Both the position numbers and the translations under genes were made by a program. Below are positions 1 to 9,007 of a stretch of 64,000 bases of DNA, in pieces (within the stretch, counting starts at the first letter, position 1; each line of letters starts with the position of its first letter). The stretch is from Cellulosimicrobium protaetiae (lineage in GTDB: Bacteria; Actinomycetota; Actinomycetes; Actinomycetales; Cellulomonadaceae). The stretch covers positions 620,001 through 684,000 of the forward strand of contig NZ_CP052757.1 of the NCBI RefSeq assembly GCF_009708005.2. The letters run 5' to 3'. The notes below the pieces were generated by a model that worked only from the letters and a program-made list of their open reading frames with translations, did no database searches and was not told where the DNA came from.

Positions 1-3000
1 ATGTCCGCGTCTCGGCGGGCGACGGGCCCGGGTTCGAGCTCAGGACCGACCTGCTGACGCGGGTCGCGCAGGCGCACGACGCGTCGCACTACCTGCTGCG
101 GCCCGAGGTCGTCGTGCGCGCGCACGACCGGGACGGCGTCGTCGGGGCGATGCGTGAGGCGACGCGCCGCGGTCTGCCCGTCACGTTCCGCTCGGGCGGG
201 ACGAGCCTGTCCGGCCAGGCGTCGGGCGCCGGCGTGCTCGTCGACACGCGCACGCGCTTCACGCGCGTCGAGGTTCTCGACGGCGGGGCCCGCGTCCGGT
301 GCGAGCCCGGCGCGACGCTGCGGCTCGTCAACGCGCACCTGCTGCGGCACGGGCGTCGGCTCGGGCCGGACCCGGCGAGCGAGATCGCGTGCACGATCGG
401 CGGGGTCGTGGCGAACAACTCCTCGGGCATGACGTCGGGCACGGAGCGCACCGCGTACCGGACCGTCGAGGCGATGACGGTCGTGCTCGCGAGCGGGACC
501 GTCGTCGACACGGGCGCGCCCGATGCCGACGCGCGGCTGCGCGCGGCCGAGCCGGAGCTGCACCGCGGCCTCGCGGCGCTGCGCGACCGGGTGCGTGGCA
601 GCGCGACGATGCGCGCCGAGATCGAGCGCCAGTTCTCGACGAAGAACACCATGGGCTACTCGGTCAACGCGTTCCTCGACCACGACGACCCGGTGAAGAT
701 CCTCGAGCACCTGCTGATCGGCAGCGAGGGCACGCTCGGCTGGGTCGCGGACGTCACGTTCCGGACCGTCCCGCTGCTCGCGCACGCCGCGACGACCCTC
801 CTCGTGCTCGACTCGCTGGAGCACGCGACGGACGCGCTCGTCCCGCTCGTCGCGTCGGGCGCCGAGGCGATCGAGCTGCTCGACGCGGCGTCCCTGCGGG
901 TCGCCGCCGCGGACCCGGCGGCGGACGCGTCCATGCGCACCCTCGCGCGCGGGGACGGCATCCGGAACCAGACCGCGCTCCTCGTGGAGTACCGCGCGGC
1001 GACCGAGGACGGGCTCGCGCCGTTCCAGGACGCGGCGCGCGACGTCGTCGGCTCGCTCGCCGGGTCGCTCGCCGTGCCCGCGACGGTCACGACCGACCCG
1101 GCGACGCGCGGGCGGCTGTGGCACGTGCGCAAGGGCCTGTACACGGCGGTCGCGGGCGCGCGCCCCGCGGGCAGCACGGCGCTCCTGGAGGACGTCGCGG
1201 TCCCCGTCACCGACCTCACCGCGACCGTCCGCGACCTGGGAGCACTCTTCGCACGCCGCGGCTACGGCGACGCCGTGACGTTCGGGCACGCCAAGGACGG
1301 CAACCTGCACTTCATGATCACGCCGCGGCTCGGCGACCGTGCCGAGCTCGACCGGTACGAGGCGTTCTCCGACGACCTCGTCGACCTCGTGCTCGGGCAC
1401 GGCGGCACGCTCAAGGCCGAGCACGGCACCGGGCGCATCATGGCGCCGTTCGTGCGCCGCCAGTACGGCGACGATCTCTACGCCGTCATGCGCGAGGTCA
1501 AGCGCCTGTTCGACCCACGCGGGCTGCTCAACCCGGGCGTCCTTCTCACCGACGACGACCACGAGCACCTGCGAAACCTCAAGGTCGAGGCGTCCGCGGG
1601 CGGGGAGGACGCGCCGCTCGTCGACCGCTGCGTCGAGTGCGGGTACTGCGAGCCCGGGTGCCCGTCGCGCACCGTCACGACGACCCCGCGCCAGCGCATC
1701 GCGCTCCTCAAGGAGATCGCCGCCGCGCCGCCTGCCGAGCGGCGCGAGCTCGAGCGGCAGTACAGCTACCAGGGCGTCGAGACGTGCGCGGCCGACTCGC
1801 TGTGCGTCGAGGCGTGCCCCGTCGGGATCGACACGGGCCTCGTCATGAAGGGCCACCGCGCACGCTCGCAGCCACGGGTCGTGCAGCGCGGGGGAGCGGC
1901 GGTCGCCGAGCACTGGGGGCCTGTGGTCACCGGGCTGCGGGGCGCGCTCCGGGTGGTCCAGGCGCTCCCGACGCCGCTCGTCCACGTCGCGTCGCAGGTC
2001 GCGCGCGGGGTGGTCGGGGCCGACGTCGTGCCGCGCGTCGACGCGGACCTCCCCGGCCCGGGCGCGCGCCGCGACCCGCGGGGCGTACCGGGCGCCGACG
2101 CCACGGGCGCCGCGGACGGGTCGGTGCGCGCGGTGCTGTTCGCGTCGTGCATGGGCGAGCTGTTCGCGCCCGCGGCCGGTGGCCCGACCCGGAGCGCGAG
2201 CGGCGGGGCGACCGGGGGCGCGAGCGCGGACGCCGGGGCGAACCGGCCCGTCGGCGCCGAGGCGGCGTTCCGCGCGCTGTGCGAGCGGGCGGGCGTCGGG
2301 CTCGCGGTCCCCGAGGGGATCGGCGGGCTGTGCTGCGGCACCCCGTGGTCGTCCAAGGGGCTGCCCGACGGCGCGGCGGCCATGGCGCGGAAGGTCGTGG
2401 ACGCGCTGTGGGTCGCCACGCGTGAGGGCGAGCTGCCTGTCGTGTGCGACGCGTCGAGCTGCACGCACGGCCTCGTCGAGACCGCCCGCCATCTGGTCGG
2501 CGCGGGAGACCGCGCCGTGGAGGAGCCGGCTTCCGGCGCTCCTGGCGCGCCCGGCGTGCCTGGTTCGCTGGGGGAGCCGGACCCCGACGCCGTGGCCCGC
2601 GAGCGCTTCGCACGCCTCCGGATCGTCGACGCCGTGACGTTCGTGCGCACCGACGTGCTCCCCGGCCTCGCCGCGCGGGGCGTCGATGTCGAGAAGGCGG
2701 GGAACGTCGTCGTGCACCCCACGTGCGCGACCGTGCACCTGGGCGCCGTGGACGACCTGCGGGCCGTGGCCGAGGCGACGGCCGAGCGTGCGACGGTGCC
2801 CGCCGCCTGGGGCTGCTGCGGCTTCGCCGGCGACCGCGGGATGCTGCACCCCGAGCTCACCGCCGGTGCGACCCGCGCCGAGGCAGCCGAGGTCGCGGCC
2901 GACGCCTCCGCGCTCCCGGGCGGCACGTACGACGCCTACGTGTCGAACAACCGCACGTGCGAGATGGGCATGTCCCGCGCGACGGGCCAGGACTACGTCC

Positions 3001-3068
3001 ACGTCCTCGAGCTCCTCGAAGCAGCAACCCGCCCGACCCCGACCCCCGCCCCGGCGACCGCAAGGTAG
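1..3068 (+). CDS. FAD-linked / Fe-S D-lactate dehydrogenase-type oxidoreductase, 5' partial
   Basis: The reading frame is open from base 3, so the true start lies left of the window; a GTG at 114 is internal. The N-terminal part is a FAD_binding_4/FAD-oxidase C domain of the glycolate oxidase/D-lactate dehydrogenase type (SGGTSLSGQA FAD motif; GTLKAEHGTGR near the end of the oxidase domain). It is followed by a GlpC-like iron-sulfur part with two ferredoxin-type clusters (CVECGYCEPGC and CAADSLCVEACPVG) and two CCG-type motifs (GLCCGTPW, GCCGFAGD). This architecture is known for membrane-associated 2-hydroxyacid dehydrogenases feeding electrons to the respiratory chain. D-lactate is the likeliest substrate, but the sequence does not prove it. 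The TAG stop lies inside the first unit of a 21-nt repeat array. Confidence 0.9.
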   Translation, partial: VRVSAGDGPGFELRTDLLTRVAQAHDASHYLLRPEVVVRAHDRDGVVGAMREATRRGLPVTFRSGGTSLSGQASGAGVLVDTRTRFTRVEVLDGGARVRCEPGATLRLVNAHLLRHGRRLGPDPASEIACTIGGVVANNSSGMTSGTERTAYRTVEAMTVVLASGTVVDTGAPDADARLRAAEPELHRGLAALRDRVRGSATMRAEIERQFSTKNTMGYSVNAFLDHDDPVKILEHLLIGSEGTLGWVADVTFRTVPLLAHAATTLLVLDSLEHATDALVPLVASGAEAIELLDAASLRVAAADPAADASMRTLARGDGIRNQTALLVEYRAATEDGLAPFQDAARDVVGSLAGSLAVPATVTTDPATRGRLWHVRKGLYTAVAGARPAGSTALLEDVAVPVTDLTATVRDLGALFARRGYGDAVTFGHAKDGNLHFMITPRLGDRAELDRYEAFSDDLVDLVLGHGGTLKAEHGTGRIMAPFVRRQYGDDLYAVMREVKRLFDPRGLLNPGVLLTDDDHEHLRNLKVEASAGGEDAPLVDRCVECGYCEPGCPSRTVTTTPRQRIALLKEIAAAPPAERRELERQYSYQGVETCAADSLCVEACPVGIDTGLVMKGHRARSQPRVVQRGGAAVAEHWGPVVTGLRGALRVVQALPTPLVHVASQVARGVVGADVVPRVDADLPGPGARRDPRGVPGADATGAADGSVRAVLFASCMGELFAPAAGGPTRSASGGATGGASADAGANRPVGAEAAFRALCERAGVGLAVPEGIGGLCCGTPWSSKGLPDGAAAMARKVVDALWVATREGELPVVCDASSCTHGLVETARHLVGAGDRAVEEPASGAPGAPGVPGSLGEPDPDAVARERFARLRIVDAVTFVRTDVLPGLAARGVDVEKAGNVVVHPTCATVHLGAVDDLRAVAEATAERATVPAAWGCCGFAGDRGMLHPELTAGATRAEAAEVAADASALPGGTYDAYVSNNRTCEMGMSRATGQDYVHVLELLEAATRPTPTPAPATAR

Positions 3069-3206
3069 GGCCGCAGTCCACCGAGGGAGAACCGCAGTCC
3101 CGCCGAAGTAGTACCCCGGTCGGCCGAGGTAGAACCCCGGTCACGCGAGGTAGAACCCTGGTCACGCGAGGTAGAACCGCCGTCCGCTGAGATAGAACCG
3201 CGGTCG
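3062..3206 (+). repeat. 21-nt tandem repeat array A (seven units, forward)
   Basis: Seven consecutive units follow the consensus GAGGTAGAACCNNGGTC plus four variable bases. The period is 21 nt, with one 22-nt step. Unit 1 (AAGGTAGGGCCGCAGTC) contains the TAG stop of the upstream oxidoreductase. The ACCNNGGT part is itself a small dyad. There are no spacers, so this is a degenerate tandem repeat and not a CRISPR. Confidence 0.85.
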
Positions 3207-3489
3207 CTGCCTGACGACGACGGGCGGTCGGCCCGGAGTCGGTCGGTCACCGACCGGCGTGGTCGTGCCCGACGGCGGTCGGTCACCTGCCGGTGCTGGA
3301 GTCGCTTCCGCGCCAGGTGACCGCGGCGCATCCCTGGGGACCGGCCCGGCACGGGCCCCGGCGCGCCCTGGACCCGACACATGGATGAGGCCACTACCGG
3401 CGAGGCCAGGCGAGGCGAGGCGAGGCGAGGACGAGCCTGGCTCCGCGGGCAGTCACCCGGGCTGGCAGAGACCAGGGTGAGACGACGCC
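3207..3489. other. Structured intergenic segment between the arrays
   Basis: No convincing gene. The stretch holds short inverted repeats: GGTCGGT/ACCGACC around 3240-3256, and GGTCACCTG at 3281-3289 pairing with CAGGTGACC at 3314-3322. A run of tandem CGAGG units lies at 3411-3430. Short frames through it look like arginine/glycine shadow translations. Confidence 0.5.
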
Positions 3490-3588
3490 GGGCGGGGTGG
3501 GTGGTGGTGCCGCGTCGTGGCGGGCCTGGCGGGAGCCGCGAGGAACGAGCGGCGGATGGTAGACGCGGCACCACCACCCACCCCGCCC
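3490..3588. repeat. Long hairpin element, copy 1 (27-bp perfect arms, 45-nt loop)
   Basis: Bases 3490-3516 and 3562-3588 are perfect 27-bp reverse complements. The loop (3517-3561), read on the minus strand, matches the loop of a second hairpin at 20939-21045 with about two substitutions. The arms of the two hairpins are different sequences, but each is self-complementary. Array B starts 32 nt to the right. Confidence 0.85.
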
Positions 3589-3620
3589 ACCCAGGGCGAC
3601 CAGACCGCCGTCGGACAAGA

Positions 3621-3744
3621 GAACCAAGGTTCTACCTCGCTCGACCACGGTGCTACTTCGGCCGACCAGGGTTCTATCTCGCGTGACCAGAGTTCTACTT
3701 CGGCGGACTGCGGTTCTATCTCGTGCGACCAGGGTTCTACCTCG
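3621..3744 (-). repeat. 21-nt tandem repeat array B (six units, reverse)
   Basis: Six units of the same 21-nt repeat as array A, read on the minus strand (on the plus strand GACCNNGGTTCTACCTCG). The first unit contains a perfect GAACCAAGGTTC dyad. Arrays A and B are in inverted orientation about 415 bp apart, with the long hairpin between them. No gene ends in this array. Confidence 0.85.
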
Positions 3745-3834
3745 GACTGGCCGGGCTCCAGCCTTGGGAGCGTGACCACGATTTCGCCGTCTTCCTGCGC
3801 CCCGTCCGTCTATCGACGAACTTTCAACTTTTGA

Positions 3835-3862
3835 TTGACACCCGACAGAAGCCTCGTAGGAT
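3835..3862 (+). promoter_or_regulatory. Sigma-70-type promoter for the sugar dehydrogenase
   Basis: TTGACA at 3835-3840 is separated by 16 nt from TAGGAT at 3857-3862. Transcription would start near 3869, giving a leader of about 270 nt before the ATG at 4142. The region is AT-richer than its surroundings. Confidence 0.6.
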
Positions 3863-3877
3863 GACGACCGAGTGGTA

Positions 3878-3891
3878 GGTGAATCTTCACC
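3878..3891. promoter_or_regulatory. Palindrome just downstream of the promoter (possible operator)
   Basis: GGTGAATCTTCACC is a perfect two-fold palindrome about 16 nt past the -10 hexamer, a usual position for a repressor site. The cognate regulator is not identifiable; no regulator gene lies nearby. Confidence 0.4.
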
Positions 3892-4141
3892 GTCTCTCGC
3901 ACAACTTGGCCTGCCCGTGCGCGCCCCGGTGCGCGCGGCGGGACTCTCCTCCCGCACGACGACGTGCAGGGGGACCGCGCTCGACGACGAGACGAGGAGG
4001 ACCACGGACAGGGGGCGTGCAGCCCTCTCACCTGCAGACACACACAGACCGGGCCACCCGATACCCGTCGTTGGCGCGACGGGGGTGACCCGGTCCGGAT
4101 GACCCCTCACAGGCGACTGAACCTCACAGGAGTGGCATCAG

Positions 4142-7100
4142 ATGAAGGATATCGACCGGCGCACGCGCCCGGGCAGACGTGTGACCGCGGCACTCGCCGC
4201 GGGCGCGCTCGCGCTCACGGGCCTCGGCGCCACGATCGCTCCCGCCGTCGCGCACGACGGCATCGACCACGGCACGGAACCGGGCGCGGAGGCCGCGCTC
4301 GACTGGTCCAACTACGAGCGGGTCCTGCTCACGAAGGACGTGGGCGAGCCCATCGACCTCGCGGTCCTGCCGGACTCGCGCGTGCTCCACACGGCCCGCA
4401 ACGGCGACGTCCGGCTCACGGACCCGGCCACGGGCGTGACGCGCGTGATCACCACGCTCGACGTCTACGCGAACTCGGAGGACGGCCTCCAGGGCGTCGC
4501 GCTCGACCCGGACTTCGAGGAGAACGGCTGGGTCTACCTCGTCTACGCGCCGCGCGACGCGGACGGCGACGGCGTCGCGGACACCCCGACGGGCAACGCG
4601 CCCAACTCGCTCCCGGCGGGCGAGGACGAGAGCTACTGGGACCGGTGGGTGGGCGTGAACCGCCTGTCGCGGTTCCAGTGGACGGGCGACACGATCGACC
4701 TGTCCACCGAGCAGGTCGTCCTCGACGTCGAGGTCCAGCGCGGGCAGTGCTGCCACGTCGGTGCGGACATCGACTTCGACGGTGACGGCAACCTCTACCT
4801 GACGACGGGCGACAACACGCCCGCGAGCACCCCGGGCGCGAACGGGTTCGCCCCGAACAACGACGCGCCCGGCATGAACCCGGGTTTCGACTCGCGCCGC
4901 GGCGCGGGGAGCACGAACGACCTGCGCGGCAAGATCCTGCGGATCCACGTCGAGGAGGACGGCTCGTACACGATCCCCGAGGGGAACCTGTTCGCGCCGG
5001 GGACCGAGGGCACGCGCCCGGAGATCTTCGTCATGGGCGTGCGCAACCCGTTCCGCTTCGAGGTCGACCCCGAGACGAACTCGCTCTCCTGGGGCGACTA
5101 CGGCCCGGACGCGACCAAGGCCGTGGCCGAGGCGAACGTCCGCGGTCCCATGGGCCTCGTCGAGTGGAACGTCGTCTCCCTCGACGACCCGCAGAACGCC
5201 GGGTGGCCGTACTTCACGGGCGACAACTTCGCCTATGACGAGTGGGACTTCGAGACGGCGACCCCGGGCGGGCTCTTCGACGCGGAGAACCTGCAGAACA
5301 ACTCCCGGTGGAACACGGGCCTGGTCGACCTGCCGGCACCGCGCCCGGCCACCCTGTACTACGGCGACAACCCGGGCGACCAGCCGTGGGACGAGCTCGT
5401 GAACTTCGGCACCGGCTCGGGCCAGGCCCCCATGGGCGGCCCCGTCTACCACTACGACGCCGACAACCCGTCGACCACGAAGCTCCCGGCCTACTGGGAC
5501 GGCAAGGCGTTCATGGGCGAGTTCTCGCAGGACTACGTCGCGGCGCTCACGGTCGACTGGGAGACCTTCGAGGTCACGCACATCGAGGACTTCCTGCCGA
5601 ACTCGGCGCTCGCCGCGGCCGGTCAGCCGCCGCACGACAACCCGATGGACCTCGAGATCGGCCCGGACGGCTCGATGTACGCGCTGGACTACGGCGACGG
5701 GTTCTTCCGCGCCAACCCCGACGCGGGTCTCTACCGCATCGACTACGTCGAGGGGAACAAGTCCCCGCAGGCGGCGTTCTCCGCCACGCCGTACTCGTCG
5801 TCCGAGGCGCCGCTCGAGGTCTCGTTCGACGCGTCCGCCTCGACGGACCCCGAGGGCGACGCGCTCACCTACGAGTGGGACGTCGACGGCGACGGGACGT
5901 TCGACGCCACCGGGGTCCGGGCCACCCACACCTACACCGAGATCGGTGCCTACACCGCGCGGCTGCGCGTCACGGACGAGAGCGGCCGTCGGGGTCTCAC
6001 CTCGCGCACGATCTCGGTCGGCAACCAGGCCCCCGAGGTCACGATCGAGGCCCCCGGCGACGGGTCGTTCTTCGACTGGGGCCAGGCCGTGCCGTACCGC
6101 GTCACGACCACCGACGCCGAGGACGACGCGAGCGGTGGCGAGGCTCCGACCCCGCACCTCACCGCGGACGACCAGATCGGCGACTGGCTCGCCGACGCGG
6201 TCGGTCACGAGATCCTGGTCGACACGCTCGGCATCGACGCGGAGACGCTCGGCGGGGCGTCGGGCATCACGCTCGCGCAGCTCGTCGCGCTCTCCGAGGG
6301 CTTCGTGACCCAGGCGATGGTCGACGCCGTCCTCGCGGCCTACGCCGCGGCGTTCGAGGACCCGTCGGCGGGCTCGGGCACCGTGTGCTCGCGCGTCGGG
6401 TGGACGTACGGTCTCGGTCACGACGAGCACGCGCACCCCGAGTCGACGGGCACGGGCTGCACGGGCGCGTGGCGGACCGATCCCAACTCGCCCGAGCACG
6501 GTCCCGGCGCGCTGCTCTACGGGGCGGTCGTCGTCACGTACACCGACGGCGGCCACAACGGCCTGCCGCCGGCCCAGGGCGAGGCCACGCTGCGCCTCAA
6601 CCCGAAGGAGCAGCAGGCCGAGCACGCGATCGGTCGCGAGGGCGTCGTCGTCTACGCCGACGAGGGCGCGAGCGGCGGCAACGCCGTCCGCGGCCTCGGC
6701 AGCGGCGACTTCCTGCGCTACGAGCCGGTGAACTTCGCCGGCATCGACGGCGCGGTCGTCCGGGCGAGCGGGGGTGGCGAGGTGCAGCTCCGCTGGGGCG
6801 CGGCCGACGCGGAGCCCTTCGCCACGGCGACGGTCCCGGGCGGTGCGGGCTGGAAGGACGTCGAGATCACGTTCGACGCTCCCGAGGGCTCGGGCACGCT
6901 GTTCGTGACGTCGGCCGACGAGCTCGCCGTCGACGCGATCACCATGGTGGGCGACGGCGTCGCGGACGTCACCGCGCCGACGGTCGAGCACACGCTCGCC
7001 CCCGAGGCGCCCACGGGCGTCGGCGGCGTGTTCAACGAGCCGGTCCGCTTCTCCGTGCAGGCCGCGGACGACGGCGCCCTCGCGAGCGTGCAGTACTCGC

Positions 7101-7858
7101 GCGACGCCGGGACGACGTGGACCAACCTCGCGGCGAACCAGCAGTACGGCGTGACGTTCTCCGAGAACGGCACGTACGACCTGCTGTACCGCGCGACCGA
7201 CACGGGCGGCAACGTCTCCGCGTCCGGCGAGGTGTCGTTCACGATCGACCTCGACGCGCCGGACGCGCCGACGGTCGACTCGGCCACGAAGGTCGTCGTC
7301 GGGTCCGCCCGCGTGACGTTCGGGGCACCGGGCGAGGCCGTGGTGACGGTCACGGGCGAGGGCGGCACGCCGTCGGGCGAGGTCGTGCTCACCTCGGGCG
7401 ACACCGAGGTCGGGCGCGGGACCCTCACCGAGGGCACCGCGACGATCGCGATCGACCCGTCGCTCGCCGTCGGGACGCACACCCTGAAGGCCACCTACGG
7501 GGCCGACACGGTGTTCACGGCGTCGTCCGGGACCGTGCGCCTCACGGTCGCGCAGGCGGGGTCGACGACGACGGGCAGCGTCGCGCCGAACCCGGTGAAG
7601 CCCGCGGTCGCGGCCAAGGCGACGCTCCACGTGGAGTCCGCGACCGGCGTCGTGCCCACGGGCGACGTCCAGGTGACGGTGCGCCGCAACAACGTCACCG
7701 TCGCCTCGCTCACGGGGACGCTCGACGAGGCGGGGAACGTCGTCGTGACGCTCCCGAAGCTCCCGCAGACCGGCACCTACCAGGTGCAGGCCCGCTACCA
7801 GGGTTCGGCCGGGGTCGCCCCCAGCACGCTGAACCTCACACTCACGGTCCGCAGCTGA
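4142..7858 (+). CDS. Secreted PQQ-type sugar dehydrogenase with PKD, CBM6-like and Ig-like modules
   Basis: 1238 residues. A cationic N-terminus and hydrophobic stretch (ALAAGALALTGLGATIAPAVA) form a Sec signal peptide. Residues ~50-540 form a glucose/sorbosone dehydrogenase-type beta-propeller (CCHVGADIDFDGDGNLYLTT, DLRGKILRI, GVRNPFRFEVDP). A PKD domain follows at ~535-625, then an unusual insert (~630-820), a CBM6-like domain (~820-935) and two or three Ig-like repeats. The family oxidises sugars outside the membrane, normally with PQQ; substrate and cofactor are not proven here. AGGAG lies 9 nt before the chosen ATG. No sortase motif or anchor is seen, so it is probably released or bound through its CBM. 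The next gene is an exported isomerase/epimerase, which suggests a shared sugar pathway. Confidence 0.85.
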   Translation: MKDIDRRTRPGRRVTAALAAGALALTGLGATIAPAVAHDGIDHGTEPGAEAALDWSNYERVLLTKDVGEPIDLAVLPDSRVLHTARNGDVRLTDPATGVTRVITTLDVYANSEDGLQGVALDPDFEENGWVYLVYAPRDADGDGVADTPTGNAPNSLPAGEDESYWDRWVGVNRLSRFQWTGDTIDLSTEQVVLDVEVQRGQCCHVGADIDFDGDGNLYLTTGDNTPASTPGANGFAPNNDAPGMNPGFDSRRGAGSTNDLRGKILRIHVEEDGSYTIPEGNLFAPGTEGTRPEIFVMGVRNPFRFEVDPETNSLSWGDYGPDATKAVAEANVRGPMGLVEWNVVSLDDPQNAGWPYFTGDNFAYDEWDFETATPGGLFDAENLQNNSRWNTGLVDLPAPRPATLYYGDNPGDQPWDELVNFGTGSGQAPMGGPVYHYDADNPSTTKLPAYWDGKAFMGEFSQDYVAALTVDWETFEVTHIEDFLPNSALAAAGQPPHDNPMDLEIGPDGSMYALDYGDGFFRANPDAGLYRIDYVEGNKSPQAAFSATPYSSSEAPLEVSFDASASTDPEGDALTYEWDVDGDGTFDATGVRATHTYTEIGAYTARLRVTDESGRRGLTSRTISVGNQAPEVTIEAPGDGSFFDWGQAVPYRVTTTDAEDDASGGEAPTPHLTADDQIGDWLADAVGHEILVDTLGIDAETLGGASGITLAQLVALSEGFVTQAMVDAVLAAYAAAFEDPSAGSGTVCSRVGWTYGLGHDEHAHPESTGTGCTGAWRTDPNSPEHGPGALLYGAVVVTYTDGGHNGLPPAQGEATLRLNPKEQQAEHAIGREGVVVYADEGASGGNAVRGLGSGDFLRYEPVNFAGIDGAVVRASGGGEVQLRWGAADAEPFATATVPGGAGWKDVEITFDAPEGSGTLFVTSADELAVDAITMVGDGVADVTAPTVEHTLAPEAPTGVGGVFNEPVRFSVQAADDGALASVQYSRDAGTTWTNLAANQQYGVTFSENGTYDLLYRATDTGGNVSASGEVSFTIDLDAPDAPTVDSATKVVVGSARVTFGAPGEAVVTVTGEGGTPSGEVVLTSGDTEVGRGTLTEGTATIAIDPSLAVGTHTLKATYGADTVFTASSGTVRLTVAQAGSTTTGSVAPNPVKPAVAAKATLHVESATGVVPTGDVQVTVRRNNVTVASLTGTLDEAGNVVVTLPKLPQTGTYQVQARYQGSAGVAPSTLNLTLTVRS

Positions 7859-7865
7859 CCGTCCA

Positions 7866-7898
7866 CCGGTGGCCCGGGCCGAGCGCCCGGGCCACCGG
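7866..7898 (+). terminator. Strong GC hairpin after the dehydrogenase
   Basis: A 14-bp perfect stem (7866-7879 with 7885-7898) and 5-nt loop, located 7 nt after the stop codon. There is no U-tract, so it may attenuate or protect the 3' end as well as terminate. Confidence 0.55.
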
Positions 7899-7952
7899 CT
7901 CCCCAGACGTCCCCGGGAGCGGTCCCGGGGCGGCTCACCTCGAAGGAGAGAC

Positions 7953-8972
7953 ATGAGTTCACACCACCACCCGACGGTCTCGGCGAAGCCGATGAGCCGT
8001 CGGAACCTGCTCAAGGCGCTCGCGGCGTCGTCGGTCGCCGTGGGCGTGGGGGCCGCCCTCGGGCCGTCGGCCGCGAACGCGCTCGGGGGCGCGCTCCCGG
8101 CGGCGGTCGCGCCGTCGGGCGGGCGCAACCGGCTCGTGCCGGTCAACCGGATCGGGATCCAGCTCTACACGGTGCGCGACAAGGTCAGCTCGCTCGGGTT
8201 CCGTGCCGTGTTCGAGGAGCTCGCCGAGATCGGCTACTCGGAGATCGAGTTCGCCGGCTACACGCAGGGCAGCGTCGGCGCGATCACGGTCCCCGAGATC
8301 CGCCAGCTCCTCGACGACAACGGACTGCGCGCCGTCGGTTCGCACGTCAACCTCAACCCGGGCAACATCGACGCCCAGATCGAGACCGCGCTCGCGCTCG
8401 GCATGCCCCACCTGGGTCAGGGCGGGCCGATCGCGGGCGGGTACGGCGGACCCATCACGAAGGGCCAGTGGCTCGAGGCCTGCGAGACCTGGAACCAGAT
8501 GGGGGAGAAGGCGAGGGCCGCCGGGCTCAAGCTCTACTCCCACAACCACGCCCAGGAGTGGGCGTTCACGACCGACGACCCGAACCAGCGCGTCTACGAC
8601 CTGCTCTGGGACAACCTCGACCCCGAGCTCGTCTTCTTCGAGATGGACGTCTACTGGGCGTACGTCGGGCGCCACCTCTACCCGGGCTTCGAGCCGATCG
8701 ACTACGTCACGCGCGACCCCCGTCGGTTCCCGATCCTGCACCTCAAGGACGGCAAGGCCAACGAGGCCAGCGGGAACGGCTACGACATCATCGAGTTCGG
8801 CGCCGGGAGCATCCCCTACCAGGCGTTCCTCTCCCAGCTGCGCGACCGCGGGCAGCGGTTCGGGCTGTACGAGCAGGACAACGCGGCGTCCGTGGCCGAG
8901 CCCGGAAACGCGCTCAACTCTTTGGGCAACGCCCGCCGCAGCTACGCCGAGATCTCCTCGCTCCGCGGCTGA
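7953..8972 (+). CDS. Exported (Tat) TIM-barrel sugar isomerase/epimerase
   Basis: 339 residues from the ATG at 7953, chosen because AAGGAGAG precedes it; an in-frame start further upstream lacks such a site. The N-terminus carries a twin-arginine signal (SRRNLLKALAASSVAVGVGA). The mature part is an AP-endonuclease-2/xylose isomerase-like TIM barrel (IGIQLYTVRDKVSSLGF near its start; EFAGY; SHNHAQEW; FFEMDVYW; HLKDGK), which has likely metal ligands at Glu, His and Asp. Enzymes of this fold epimerise or isomerise sugars. Some act on 3-keto-glycosides by elimination, which would fit the flanking sugar dehydrogenase and the DUF1080 protein at 15142. Substrate unknown. Confidence 0.85.
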   Translation: MSSHHHPTVSAKPMSRRNLLKALAASSVAVGVGAALGPSAANALGGALPAAVAPSGGRNRLVPVNRIGIQLYTVRDKVSSLGFRAVFEELAEIGYSEIEFAGYTQGSVGAITVPEIRQLLDDNGLRAVGSHVNLNPGNIDAQIETALALGMPHLGQGGPIAGGYGGPITKGQWLEACETWNQMGEKARAAGLKLYSHNHAQEWAFTTDDPNQRVYDLLWDNLDPELVFFEMDVYWAYVGRHLYPGFEPIDYVTRDPRRFPILHLKDGKANEASGNGYDIIEFGAGSIPYQAFLSQLRDRGQRFGLYEQDNAASVAEPGNALNSLGNARRSYAEISSLRG

Positions 8973-9007
8973 CGCGGACCGACCACACACCTGACAAGGA
9001 GCATCAC

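Noticed and set aside
31-45. tRNA T-arm-like GGTTCGAGCTC
   Set aside because: It lies in the coding frame of the oxidoreductase and no cloverleaf can be formed; no tRNA gene was found anywhere in the window.
3062-3206. CRISPR-like array
   Set aside because: Units are contiguous 21-nt degenerate repeats with no unique spacers, and no cas genes are present.
3490-3588. Retron or diversity-generating element
   Set aside because: A long hairpin is present, but no reverse transcriptase is encoded in the window.
4124-8146. 1340-codon minus-strand frame
   Set aside because: It is antisense to the sugar dehydrogenase gene, with Arg/Val/Asp-rich composition typical of GC-rich shadow frames.
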